From: Pseudoscleropodium purum
Taxonomy: Eukaryota > Streptophyta > Bryopsida > Hypnales > Brachytheciaceae
Assembly (NCBI GenBank): GCA_963969395.1
Contig: OZ017795.1
Location: 39,227,063-39,291,062, forward strand
Direction of reading: 5' to 3'
DNA: 64,000 bases
Shown one piece after another: positions 25,890-38,626 of this stretch; position 1 is the first letter of the stretch, and each line of letters opens with the position of its first letter. The notes under the pieces are model-generated. The model saw only the letters and a program-made list of their open reading frames with translations, had not been told where the DNA came from and ran no database searches. Both the position numbers and the translations under genes were made by a program.

Positions 25890-28662
25890 AGTGAGGAAGA
25901 ATTGGTGCCCGAGCTTGGCCGAGCTTTCACTATGGCGGACCTTGGGGTTGCAAAGCAGGAGAGCCCCTTGGGAAACAGAGAACATGGACATATAGGTTGG
26001 AAAAGAAAGGGGCGGTAGGAAACTGGGAATGTGGATAGAACTGGGGTGGCGTTTGATTGGAACGCCCAGCGCCACCGGATCAGACTCACCCGGTCTGTAG
26101 GGCCGGGGTGAACCGCCCGAGGGAAAACGCTGAAATTTTTTATTTGCCACGCATGATAAAATTTGCAAATTCTGAATTCATATTTGCAATTGGACACCCT
26201 ACATTATCTGGGTGAGGTGAAGAAGAGAAATTAATCAAGCAGATAGAGAAAAACTCCAATCTTTAAAGAAGGTTGGCCTGACATGAATAAAGTGGCTATT
26301 TGTGATTGAAATTAATTAAGCACAAAATAGGGGGTCTTTTATTTATATGCACCTATGGACTGACTTCGAAGGAACAAGCAAGGGGTCAATTCACCCTAGC
26401 CATCTATAGTTTCTTCTTGCTTTTTTTTTGTCCTGAGCTAGTTAAAAAACTTTCACTCCAAGTTGATGAAACTAACCAAGCCAAAATGTTGTTAACCACC
26501 AAACTAACTATTCCCCCTCTCAATGAGCCACAAAGACCAATTACCTCTTCCAATGTGTCATAGCTTTGTAAAATACACTTGCCACAATTAACATCTAGAT
26601 GTTCACCGATTAGAGTTGCCCAACTTCCAATATATTCCATGAAGTCAAAAATGTCACCACTCTTTATCTATTAGCATCAAAAAAATGAGACAAACACACA
26701 CTCAAATAAATTTTTTAACATAACTCAATTTTATAAGATCCAAATGGATTTTGCATGAAAAGCGAAGATTGTGTCCATAATCAACTCAAGAATCAACTTG
26801 AAAATAAGAAGCTTTTAATCATTACTTCACAACCAAGTCAAAGAGTAGTATAAAGTACATATGCAATGGTATACAAGAAATCCAATAGCCAATTTTCAAT
26901 ACATGCTCCAATCCCTACTTTGATACCCTTCCTAGTATCCCTTGAAATATCTACTCTTTGGTTTGAACCCCACACTTTATTTGCAAGTTTTACATTTTAC
27001 TAGCCTTTTGAATTTTTTTTTCTCCTTCATATAGAGCCATTTTGCAAGGTGAAGGACATTTACAACCTTCAAAACCCAACATTAGATACAAATCTCACTC
27101 AAAACAACTTGTCACAACTAATTGAAGAAATCAACTCTGAATTGTTCTTTTAAAAAAAGAACTTTATAAATTTTCTCAACATGTACAAGCTCAACAATCT
27201 ACTACAATAGAGGAAGATGATTGTTGTAAAAAGTGCACTCCATCCAAATAATATTAATTTAGGAAGTTTGAAATAAAATTCGTCTAATCAATTACCCATA
27301 AGAAGAAATGATGCTTTTATGAATCAATAATATAGATTTGTTGGAGGAATTTGAATTACTTTTATCATAAAATTTCAAAAGTATTCTCTCTATCTTAGAT
27401 TGAGCAATTCCATCTATATTTACTAAGTTCTTTAACATAATTCTATCTACAAAAAATAACCCTTGAAAAAATGTAGAAAGACCATTCCTTGGAAGAAATT
27501 GTTTTAAATGCTCATTCAAATTTGTTGCATAGGGAAAAATAAAGAAACTCAATATTTACCACAGATAATTAAAGTTGGAAAGTTAGATTTCATATTTGGA
27601 ATCAAAGACCAAATTCAATGGGGGAGTGCTTCAATGTAGAGCAGCCATGACAAATTTTTGACAAAATCTTATTTCAATTTAGCATTTTGACAAAATCTTA
27701 ACCCATTAACAGCCTCATAAAATGAAATTTAAAATGGTAAAATTATGAATGAAATCACTAATATTTGGATGAAAATTCCTATTAACAAACAATTTTATAG
27801 TTGAACACACTTACGGTGATTCTTTTCCATTTTCTTCTTCACTTTCGTGCAATCCACTAGGCAAGAAAACAAGCATTATTGGCTGGTGTGATCTTTTCAA
27901 ATAATGTGGATTCATGAATGAAATCAGGGCCGAAACCAACGGTCCGCCTTGATGACATGCAACCGCCTTGCGGAACTAACGAAGGCGACGACTGACGACA
28001 GTGACGAGGTGCAATGATCAAAGCCCTGATGTTTGACTAGGCGGTAGCTGCGCTGGGGAGGCTGTAGAAAGGTACGGTAGGAAGCTTGGAGGAGAGAGGA
28101 CCCTGAGGCCTAGGATATTTGCAAGCGAGGATACTGGCTCAGGAGCTTACCTGGCGGGTCCTCCATTGGTGGCCTGAGGGGCGCAAGTATCTCCAGCACT
28201 GACTGTTGTATCTCTGACTGCCATTGCCGCCTAGATCCTCGAAGGTCTTGTAAGTCTTCAAAATACTGGTGCTCGGGGAGCCTCTCCTGTTTACAAATTC
28301 GGTTTAAGAAAAATCCTGGAATTAAGAGAATGTTCCTGTCAAAGTTTTGGTGATGTGCCTCGTATTGAAATCCCCAAAATAATAAATAATAAGTTAGGAT
28401 TACAAGAAATGATCTTCCGAGTCTCACTGATGAGAGAGCCAACTCATAAATATTGTTGCAGCTTCCTTGCCATGATGCCGACCATGGGAGTCGCCAGGGG
28501 GTTTACTACCTAACCTTCTGGAGTGAAACCTTTCTAAGAGCTGAGGAAAAAACACTAACCCGGAAATGGGTGAGTGAAGCAGAAACTGTGAAGCTAGAGA
28601 CTAGAGATACCTGTGTACCTATGACAAGACAGTGTATACAGGACAGGATCCCAGAAAGGGGA
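25890..28662. other. Intergenic AT-rich region, CHLP promoter to NAA25 3' flank
   Basis: The CHLP promoter lies at the left; GC content is raised up to about 26150. From 26200 to 27900 the DNA is AT-rich with no supportable gene. Around 27930-28100 there is a short GC-richer patch. An exon-like segment at 28157-28290 is listed separately. Confidence 0.55.
28157..28290 (-). other. Exon-like segment of unknown gene
   Basis: On the minus strand an acceptor (TTTGTAAACAG) precedes a 134-nt open segment ending in a donor (CCAG followed by GTAAGC). It encodes a charged peptide beginning ERLPEHQYFEDLQDLRGSRR and ending LRPPMEDPP. It lies beyond the NAA25 stop at 28663. It could be a 3' UTR exon, an alternative last exon or part of a small unrecognised gene. 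A nearby ATG-led minus frame (about 28445-28487) is very short. I do not recognise the peptide. Confidence 0.3.
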
Positions 28663-31600
28663 TCAGAATTTTAACGACTTCATGACTTGCAGCCTTGAAT
28701 TGCAAGAGTCTCTAATACCCACCAGGGTTGCTTGATGGCAGTCGATAACGTCCTTCACAAGAGTATCCCATAACTTGGGCCTTGAATTTTCGCTTTCCAG
28801 ACCTTTTGTCAAAGTTCTCGAAAGGGGACACAGAGTAGAGGCAGAGTGTTTGAGAAAGTCCTCATGGCTCTTGTCTTTGAATTGACCAAGGCAATCCGTG
28901 GCCCAAGAACTACACGTTTCCATCTGGGAGCATAAGGTGTAGATGGTCTTTTGAAGAGTGCCTATGATATTCTCTGACGAGTTCGGCACAGACTGCGGAT
29001 GCTTTTTCTTTTTGCTTCCAGATTGAAATCCTGCTGTCCAGGATTGTAGGCACAATCCAAACCATGCCATGCTCTCCGTGGTCAGCTTTATGACTTTCTC
29101 CGCGGTGAGCCTTACCATACCTGACAAAAGATCCTCCGAAACAACGGGCGTAGCAGACATGGCTTCGTGCAAGCAAGCATTCATGAGTACAGTGACATTC
29201 ACCAAAGAAGCAGAGAACAGATCCTTCGGACATGTAGAATCATATCGTTGGACAGGAAGCAAAGCCGCAGTCCAGAAAAGCGCCAGAGTAAGCGCCTCAG
29301 TAATCCCAACCTGGAAGGCAGACCCCACATAATGCTCATCAACGTCATGCTTTATGTTTAATGCTCCAATAAAACAACCATCTCCTATATGCTCGCAAGC
29401 AATATACTCTAGCACAGGCCAATGACCAGAACCAATTCCCTCCACTCGGCGATCCAGTACCGAATTGCAACAGGCAGTCAACTACAAGAATTTATCACCA
29501 CGAACCATGATACTCTTTCTACGGTAAACATAATCAACATTAAGAAGCATCCGTAAGACCAACGATAGAGCCACAATGCGCATGAACTTAACATGATTAG
29601 GGCGGGAAAGAACCTCATAATCAGATGGAGTGGCTATTTCAGACAGCCAGAGACCCAAATCTTCAACGCAGACTCCCAATGATCTTGAGTATTCTAAAAC
29701 GAGCTCCTTAAGCTGGGCAGAAACACGAAGGTCAGCCTCTCTATTACCGGAGTTGTTAGTGAGGGCCAGATGCAACAGTCGGGGCAGCATACACCTTAGT
29801 TTCAAACGCCTTTTAGAATAGTCTTGTTTCTTCTGGAGTTCCTGCAATCGACACAACCAGGACATGTCCATCAAATTTAATGATGCAATGAATCACTACA
29901 GAAGCCGGCAGATTTTACTTGTCTTCATAAATTCGACTTCATAAATTTAAAGCTTCAAAATGTACGATGAACTTCTTGAGCTTCAATGCATGACCGGGCA
30001 GCAAAAAATTTCTAATGTTTGTTGCAACACATTGTACAAATGACTGCACTGAAATTTCAGTAGGTAACAATCATATAATTCCTACTAGAGTTCAAAACAG
30101 AGAGATACCTCGACACCATCCACATTCCGATGTCCAGTACGCTCAGAATTTTGCGATGACCCTGAAATCCAATGATCAGTAGATAAATTCAGAACCAAAG
30201 ATGCACCTAACATGATGGGGCACGAGTAAATGTTGTGAAATTGGAAGCGAAATATACCTGCGAGAAGACATTCTTCTGGAGTAGGTGACCACCACGGACG
30301 CGTCCCTAAATCCTCATTGAAAGCCAGAGTATCTAAACGTCCATCTCTTGCCCACTCCAGTTGTGCGAGACCTCCATCCATATTATGCAGGGCAACCTAG
30401 TATCACATCACATGAGAGTCAAACGTACATAATAATGCGTTAATAGGATATAAGGAAATTTCTTATTGTACCATGATATCCAATGCAATCAAAAGCAAAA
30501 CATTGTTAATTTCATTTCTGCATCCCCTTTACCGAAGGATACAAACCACAGAACAAAAAGGAAATATGTAATCAGAAACATTTACCTCGAGTTCCTCTAC
30601 ATTATTGGATTTCCGTTTTAACGTCAAAATGTCAGACTCAATACGTGCAACCATGAGCTGATGTGACCTTTCTAGCTTCCTTTTGAAAGCTACAAACTCT
30701 AGCACCTGGTAGAAAGAAAAAGAAAAGAAGGTAAGAATGCAAGATAAAGAGCATATCTCAAGTTTATATTAAGTAATAAAAGCAGCGAAATTTCTGCCAA
30801 GTTCTCACTAGATGCGAGATTTCACGCACAAAAACAAGAAAAAGATTGCGCTTGTCATTAAAATGAAGCATACTTTGGTGTAAGTGTTGTGGTGGTAAGC
30901 GAGAATAGCAAGATCTGCAGCTTCCCGTCTGTAATCGTCATGAAATTTGATGATGTCATGGGTCATAGAATCCAAAGCATCCCACTCCAGAGAGCTTACA
31001 AGGCTTGGCAAGATATGGTGTGACATCGAATCCAGGAGGATATACTTAACGTCTGCAGCTTTGAACCTGTGCCAAACAGTCCCGTTCTTAACAGAAATTC
31101 TCTATGAAAGCGATAAGTAAAGTGACAAGAGTTTTCTACCCTAGGCTTGAAACTTTAGAGGTAAACGCGAGTGGACGTCACTCGCTTCACTAATAGCGAC
31201 ATTTAGGGTTGTTCACCCAACAGTGTTACTTACCATGCTGAAAAAACTATTTATAGATGAAAGTATTCAGAAACAAGTATCTACAAGTGTAAAGTTGAAA
31301 TTTCGCGTTGGTAAAATTGGCAAGGTTGTGGACATTTAGAGTTAGTGCTTGCAATTAATATTACCAAATACAAGTATCATTATTGGTATAGTTTCCGTAA
31401 CGAGAACGAAGATAAAGTGAGTCGAGATACTTACCAAGTCCAAGCGAGTTTAGGAGCGCCCAGAAATGAATAAAAATTCACGAGCAAAAACTTGTGAAGT
31501 GGATGGTACCTGCAAAACAGATGACTTGGGTAAGTAAAAGCAGGTTCAATGGAAGCACTGACCATCCTTTATTTGATTAATACGAAATATTGCACCACAA

Positions 31601-34600
31601 TAACAGAGCTAATCTATGACGAGGGGACCATCTCCAAAAGTCAAATAACTACAGTACGGGAGAAACTTCATACCGTTGAAGAGATAGCCCCAACTCAAGA
31701 ACAAAAATAGACTCCAATATGCAACCAATATGCTTTGTTTGGAGAAACAGCTGTACAGGCACAATAATATCAGGAATTAATGCATGGAAAAAGGATTTAT
31801 AGATCTAGAACAAAAAACCAATTACAAAGACTACACAAATCAAAAGTCTAGAAGACTACCGGATTTGCAATCTAAGGACCAAAAATACAAATTAGCACTG
31901 TGAGTAACATTAATTCTAATAAATATCTTGCGAAAAAGAAAAAGAATCGATACATTCGTTGAATTCACGCCAATACCTCTACTAGAAGGTCACTAATTAA
32001 CGTCAAAAATTCTCCTCCAAGCATCGCTTCTTGAGAATCCAATTCTTTAGAAAGTTTCACACTCTCAAGGAATAGCTTTCCAATTTCTTCAGCGGTATCT
32101 AGTAATCCTGTTAAAATAGCGGTAAACAAACTACTTAAAGGATATTTCAACAGCCAGAAACTAGAATCAATCAGGACACCGTAGGCCAGAAAAACGGCAC
32201 AATCTCACAGCTAAAGTAGGCTCATGCCCACCAAATCAAATTCTGACAATCAAAGTTGATAAAATTATATGCATATAATAAGCTTCCTTTGGCCCCTAGC
32301 ATAGCAACTATTATCTTGACTGGCAGATAGACTCAAATACTGACAAGAGAAATAACATGTCCTGCAAAAACAAGCCTAGCTTCAGAAGGAAGAGTACCAG
32401 CCTCAGAAGCATATGCTCGCTGCCAGCCCAATCGTCTTTCGACCTGAAAAGTAGCCAAGCGAAAGTGTAATGACTTCACAGGTGTTGTTTCTGAGGGCAG
32501 ATCTTGCGAATATCGATGCATTTCCTCGATGAGCCACGATTGTTGATCCTTGTCAGTATGGAGTATAAAGTCCATCACATCTGATGTGAAGCTGGCCATA
32601 GATCCAAATCTGGTGTAGAAATGCCAGAGTGCATTAGTTTCCCTTCCATTTCGGATATACTAAATACAGCTTAACATTGGCTCTGAAGCGCTAGAGCACA
32701 CGAACTATAAGCACTAACGACAGAATTGAGCTGCCTGAATTAAGATCAATACGCAAACTGAAAGGCCATGCACATCAAGAAAATAGTCAGCTTCCATTCA
32801 AACTGAACCTTTGAAAGTAATCCAATATCGATTGCGCCAGACGTGCAGAAGGCATATCTGCTGCACTCGCACGGGATATATATATCAACCGTCTTTTCTC
32901 TATTTCCAGTTCAGCCAGGTAAGGTGCTCGCCGTAATTCTGGCACTCTCATGGCTTGCAGTTCAAGGACAAATGCATGAACTCGCTGCAATATAGCCTCA
33001 ACCTGTCAATCGCAACATACAAGAATGAGTACATCTCCAGCCATGTTAAGCAACAAGTCATTCCTGCTTAGTTGATAGAAATGTGCATTAACTATCCGTG
33101 TGACCATCATAGATTTAGGTTGAACATCCGATACGCTAACAACTGACGGACTTTCAGCAGGATCAACTGATTCGGTCGTATCAACACTGCAGAACATTCA
33201 CCGAAACTATGGTCCTGAAGTAGAAGGCAAGTCGCAAACTGACTGTAATATTTCCGATCGTGTAGTATCTCTTGAACAAAGAACAAGTATCAATTTGCAT
33301 CCTATGAATTCAGAGGCAATGAGCCATTACCTCTTCTTTATTACTGGATGTCAAAGAAAGAGACTCTAAATCGCTGGAAACTAGATGCACTGGATCCAGC
33401 GTAGCATCCAAAAACATCTGAAAAGCAGCCCAATCGTCTGAGCTGCAACCATACCCCACACTCAAGACTTCGAATCCACCAAAAACATGGCGTCAATCAC
33501 CAAGTGCACTACCGCTAGCATTCCTGGATTAAACTCGTGATATGAAATCTTAGAAATAAGTGATATCTCTCAGAAACACAAGGTCAAGTCACACCACCCG
33601 CTCGAAGGAAGCAACATAGCTAGCGGTCAGGGATGCCAAGTGTCTCAACCCTTTGCGGAGATAAAAAAATGCATACCTCGTCTTCATGATTACTTGAAAC
33701 ACATCCGCTGCCTCTTTATGTCGATGTAAGTTCACAAGGAGCTCTCCCTGCGAGCTTAATGACAAACCATGCCAAATCAAGCAATTCTTAAATTTTTGTT
33801 TAACCAGCACATGGCACAATATACAACAAGGATTTCCCAAGGCCAGAATTGCAGATGAGATGATGTTCACCCAGGAGCAACCGATAATACATTAGCATTT
33901 CACAATTCTAAAATCTATTGCTTGTGAGGAAAGTAAACGTGTATTATATAGTTTTCTAACAATAAATTAAGGCAATAGGTGAGATCCAAGCACACCTGCA
34001 ACCGCAGTCGATCCACGTCAATTGTGAGCAGGTCACCAGTCAACCCCTCCAATAATTTCAATGCATCACCATACTTTTGCTGGCGCTTCAGAATATCTAT
34101 ATAAACTAGAAGTCCTGCAAAGCACAGACCGAGAAAAGTCTTCAGAACAAAGATCAGTGACAACAACACGGAGGAAAATGAGCATCTGCCAATAATACAC
34201 AGTAACAAAATCTTTCTACTCTGACAAACGGAGGAATTTCTTTCCCTAAAAAGTGTTGCAATTCAAACAAAAATTCGTCTACATGCCATAAATCATAAAT
34301 TACCTTCTCGTTCTTGCAAACCATGAACTTTGAAGTGTTTCTTTAGCATTGCCTCTGCCAATGGGAGGAGTTTGCTATTGTCATGATCAAGCTGTAAGTC
34401 ATTTTGTATCGTCAGTAGACAACGACAGTAGAACTAGATGTTTTAGCCCAGATGGCTTAATAAGAACAATGTCCTGCAAGAGATTGACGGAAAATCGTTC
34501 TATTGGATCTCATACCGTGATCGCAAGAATAACTCCGCTACAGAACTACCCACATGATGAAATTTGAGCTTTTTCATGAATTCATCAAACAATAACAGCA

Positions 34601-35810
34601 TTCTGGTTCATTGTAATTGTTAAAGAATGTTATGAATGAATGTTAGAAACCCGAACATTGCTTTCAGGGCAGGATCTTTAGCTCCAAAGGGAGACATCTC
34701 TGAGTCACAGCCTTAAATTTAAATTCGCTATGAGCACGTGTTTCTAATTATCAACACTTCCAAACAGAGTATAATTGTAACAAACCTGTAGCAAGATGCT
34801 GCAGACGGCCCAAAGAAGAAACCGTGCTTCTCCAGCTACTTTATACAATCTAAATGCTACCTGTTGACAATCCCGGAAATCCATAGTCCCGTCCATATTC
34901 TCAGTCAAACCACGATCAAACTGTATGACCTCCAATTCATTTCCTCTCTCTGAAAGATTTTTCAATTCTATTTTAATTCAAGAGAACGATCTAAAAGACA
35001 GAAGGTTTTGACATAGTTTCAAGCAGTCCACCTGCTGTTGTTTAACATATAGATACTGCCGAGCATAGCAGTTGAACAGAGCTACTTGATAGTCCATGTT
35101 TTTTGGAATTTTTGAGCAAGCATACTCGAAAAGCTGTGTTGCAGCGTCCACTGCCAATGGACAGGAAACGATATCAGTATCTCATAAAATCGTCCACTAC
35201 CTCAACAAATGAAAAAGCGCCCTGGTTCCACTCCAACAAATTATCCCGCCAAGATGATTTCCCGCCTTCACCAATACTGTGAAGACGCAAACAAAATGAC
35301 ACGTCCACTAACAAACAGCTCAAAAGCATCACACTTTAACCGCACTCCTAAGATCAGAACAGGACCAATACGAGGAACAGAAAATCAGAGAAACTCATAA
35401 GAACAAGTACGCACACATATTCAGCCGTTGAAACACGGTCTGCAAAGTATTGAGAGTGATATCATCGAGAGGATTCGCAGACTTAGCACGAAGAGCTAAA
35501 TCGGATGCTTCCTCCACTTTTCCTAACTTCTCCAGAATCAATGCCTTCAATGCCTGCATCTCACATAGAGATTCAACTCAGAAATTGACATTGAAATTGA
35601 GCTGAAGTTCTCACTGCAGAAGTACAACTTCCAATCCAGAATTATAATCTCATCCACTACCAAAAACGAACTTACAAAGAGATAAGCAGAGTCGGCATGC
35701 TTCGTCAACAAGCCCGAAACAAGCTTCATCGCCGGCTTGTACTGCCGATGGTCGATGGCGTCCCATAGCGGCTTCAGTTTCCTCTCAGGGATTCCTCCCC
35801 TGGTCGACAT
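28663..35810 (-). CDS. NAA25: NatB N-terminal acetyltransferase auxiliary subunit NAA25, about 19-20 exons
   Basis: NAA25 is the TPR-type auxiliary subunit that anchors catalytic NAA20 to ribosomes for acetylation of Met-Asp/Glu/Asn N-termini. The start at 35810 gives MSTRGGIPERKLKPLWDAID, matching the plant family start. Further family blocks are ALKALILEKLGKVEEA, FEYACSKIPKN, FRLYKVAGEARFLLWAVCS, YGDALKLLEGLTGDLL, IDVDRLRLQ, FVLELQAMRVPELRRAPYLA, SKELDSQEAMLGGEFL and FLLVNFYSFLGAPKLAW. Exons read on the minus strand: 35676-35810, 35415-35553, 35032-35150, 34786-34860, 34304-34391, 33996-34114, 33677-33747, 33331-33442, one near 33110-33190 whose acceptor phase I could not settle, 32809-33002, 32398-32609, 31977-32107, 31674-31750, 31435-31509, 30874-31066, 30586-30705, 30258-30396, 30109-30161 and 28663-29841. 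The last exon has an in-frame TAG at 29482-29484, best explained by an 81-93-nt intron ending TTCTTGTAG. Expected length is about 1,070 residues, normal for the family. Confidence 0.9.
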
Positions 35811-38626
35811 GACCGGCTTCCTACACGGAGTACGCAAACCACGACATATGCAACACGGGATCGAGTGAAGAGAAAGACGAAATTTCGTCGTCCTTGTTAC
35901 CACGCCAAGGTGCTGCAACAACGTTGATCCTGCAAAAATCAACAAATTCTTTGACTGCTGTGCGTTCAATCCCAAGCTGGGAGACGGATAGACAGTCGGA
36001 AGGGAGGGCGAGCCCTAAGCCCTAAGGAGTATCCAAATGACCCCGTTCATATTGTTACCAGTGAGGGTAAGTGTGAACAGGGCTCCCCCTTCGTTGTCAC
36101 TTTTAAATAACATTGGCATTGTATGCATAACATTGTAGCTCCCCTCCTTGGGAAGGTATTATCTTTCCTTAGATACCTCGGAGGGTTTTTCTTAGATACC
36201 TCAAAGGTTTTTTATTCATTGTAAATTCAAGAATTGTGGTTGGTTGAATTAAGATTATTTTATGATTTTGTCCACTTTAGGGAGACCTTCTCAAAGATAC
36301 AAAAGGGCTTCTTATCTCATTGATAAACTATGTTATATAAGACTCCAAAATCAATTGTCATATAATGCCGTTCTACGTCAAAGTGAAAGTAATGAATGTC
36401 AAGAATACACTTATCTACTCTAATAGCATGATATAAATTTGTTGCAGTAATATTTTTTCATATATTTAAATTAGTGCATGTTGAAATACAATTGCATTGT
36501 ACTTACTATAGGTTATCCAAAAAATAATTTATTCAAGTTAATTCAAATAGTGTGAGAGCTTAAATAGTGAGACCCATTATAAAAATTACATGAATTTTGG
36601 GTAGATGTGTTACATTTAATGTTAATATTTGAATGATTTTTTTTATGGAAGTTGGATGAGGTGAGTTTATTGTAATTTATTTGCTTTAATACCTAAAGTC
36701 CCAAGGCCTTTTTTCCATTAAAACCACTCAAAATTGCCATTTCTACTGTACAAAGCAAAAAACTTAATTTTTTTTTGCATATTTAACTGCAAGATCTTGC
36801 ATTAGACTAAAGTAGGGATGTGTAAAGGAAATTTCAAAAACTTATGCTACACAAGTTGCAAGATATTTGTATTTAAAATGAAGAAGACTAGTTTTTTGCA
36901 TCTTGCTCAATTAGATGTTTTGATTTGAATCACTTTGATTTTGATTCAATAACTTTCACATCATTAATCTCGATGGAATGAATCAAAACTTTCTAACTAT
37001 ACCTTAAGTTAGGTTGTTTGTTTTATTTATTACAATGAGATCTCTAGAACCGTATGTCCCTAGTTGCATTCTTGGTACTATCATTAGATGATATTTGAGG
37101 TCAATATCATCTTGTTCCAAACCTATTCCCATCATTGTTCCCCCCACAACAAATGGTATAGCTAGCTATTTCCAAAAAAAATTCAAAAAAAAAATTTAAT
37201 TCTTAGAATGCGAAAAGAAGTTGAAATTCAAAAAAAAAAATGATGTGACACTTTCTTGGCCACATCAAATTGCACTGTTGGCTACATTCATTGCGTTTTT
37301 GGGGCTTAATAACTCGCAATCTTTTGGAACCTCAAAATGTCTTCTAATGCAAAAAGCCCTCTACAAAGAAGGGTACATGGACTGGGTTTTATAGCATTCT
37401 AATTCAAAAAAGAAAAGATATTGAATTTAAATGTTTTTTTGAATTAAAAAATTAAAAATTATTTTTATTTTTATTTTGGTTGTGGCAACAACACAAGGTG
37501 TAGAAGTCTATATCTTAAGTTAGGATGTTTGTTTGTTTATTTTATCTTATCTAATTGTTACATTGAGATATCTAGAACCATGTGTCTCTAGATGCATTTT
37601 TAGTATTGTTGATAAACCCTCAATAAAGAGGGTTGCATGGGCTTTGTTTCATGGTGTAATTTGGACTTACAATGTGAAACTCATTAAATTTCAAAGTTTT
37701 TATGAATTAAAAAATTAAAAAATTACTTTTAATTTGATTTCAATTGTAGCAATACTAGAATGGTACACTAATGTAGATAAAAATACAATTTATGAGAAAC
37801 AAATTTTTTTAAATTTCATTTCAAGTTGAGGGCTTATTGTACTATAACTTTTGCTCCCACGCACCAATTAAAATAAAAATTATATTTCTAGAAAGGTAAT
37901 ATCTTTTTCTATCTTCAATTGAAAAATCCATGATATTAGGACCAAGGGACCCTATCCAAAATCCATTTTGTCCCCAAGGGAACAATGGAACTTTTGGGGT
38001 TAAATATTGGTCCAATCACAAGTTGAGTTTGTTTGATGACTCTTGTTTGAGACAAAAAAAACGGATTAGATCCTAAAATAAAAATAATGATGAAATAAGA
38101 ATTATTATGACCTTTTTTTCTTATGTAGTTAGATTTGTGAAACTTAGCTATGACTTGTAAAAAACTCAACTCCATTGTGGTGAACTTAGGGTTTGGTGCG
38201 AGAACAGAGGATGTGATATTAGAGAAGGTGATATTAAGGAGGAATTGGTATTTTATCATGCGGCAACCTTGAAACCATTTAGGGTTTCGGGCTCTTGCGC
38301 GAGTCCCTTCTTCACAATTAGGCCCTTCGCGGCCCTGGATTATATTTTGGCCTCGGCCACGGGCTGCTTCACGGGAATTTTCCGATTGTTGTGTCCAAAT
38401 TTTCTTATAGGAGTGCCGAAGTTGTGCTCTCTCTGTTTCATTTACTGATTGTATTGGAAGAATCGGCAGGTTCAATTCCGTCTATTGAGTTTTCTGAGGA
38501 TTTTAGGCGCTGAGTTTACAGTTGAGAGGTCTCAATCTTGTTGGTTTAGGGGTGGTCTGAAAATCATTGTTGCAATTGGCAATTTTTTGGAACGATTTCC
38601 GTCTTGGGATTGTTCAGCTAGCAGCC
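35811..38626. other. Intergenic region between NAA25 and NMD3
   Basis: Left: promoter and 5' leader of NAA25. Right: the NMD3 promoter and 5' leader, roughly 38200-38626, GC-richer with several short upstream frames. Between about 36000 and 37900 the DNA is AT-rich and repeat-like, including an adjacent duplication (37003-37495 and 37511-37754). A 179-codon minus frame at 37936-38475 has no ATG start and no recognisable domain, so I do not call it a gene. Confidence 0.55.
37003..37754. repeat. Adjacent diverged direct duplication
   Basis: Copy 1 at 37003-37495 and a shorter copy 2 at 37511-37754 share words in the same order: CTTAAGTTAGG, a TGTTTG/TTTATT block, GAGAT.TCTAGAACC, GT.TCTAG.TGCATT, then AAGAAGGGTACATGG versus AAGAGGGTTGCATGG, and a final AAAATTAAAAA tract before a ...TGTGGCAACAA/TGTAGCAATA word. 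Copy 2 has lost internal sequence. Non-coding. Confidence 0.55.

Noticed and set aside
37936..38475. 179-codon minus-strand frame upstream of NMD3
   Set aside because: It starts without ATG, has no recognisable domain, and overlaps the NMD3 leader; probably chance.
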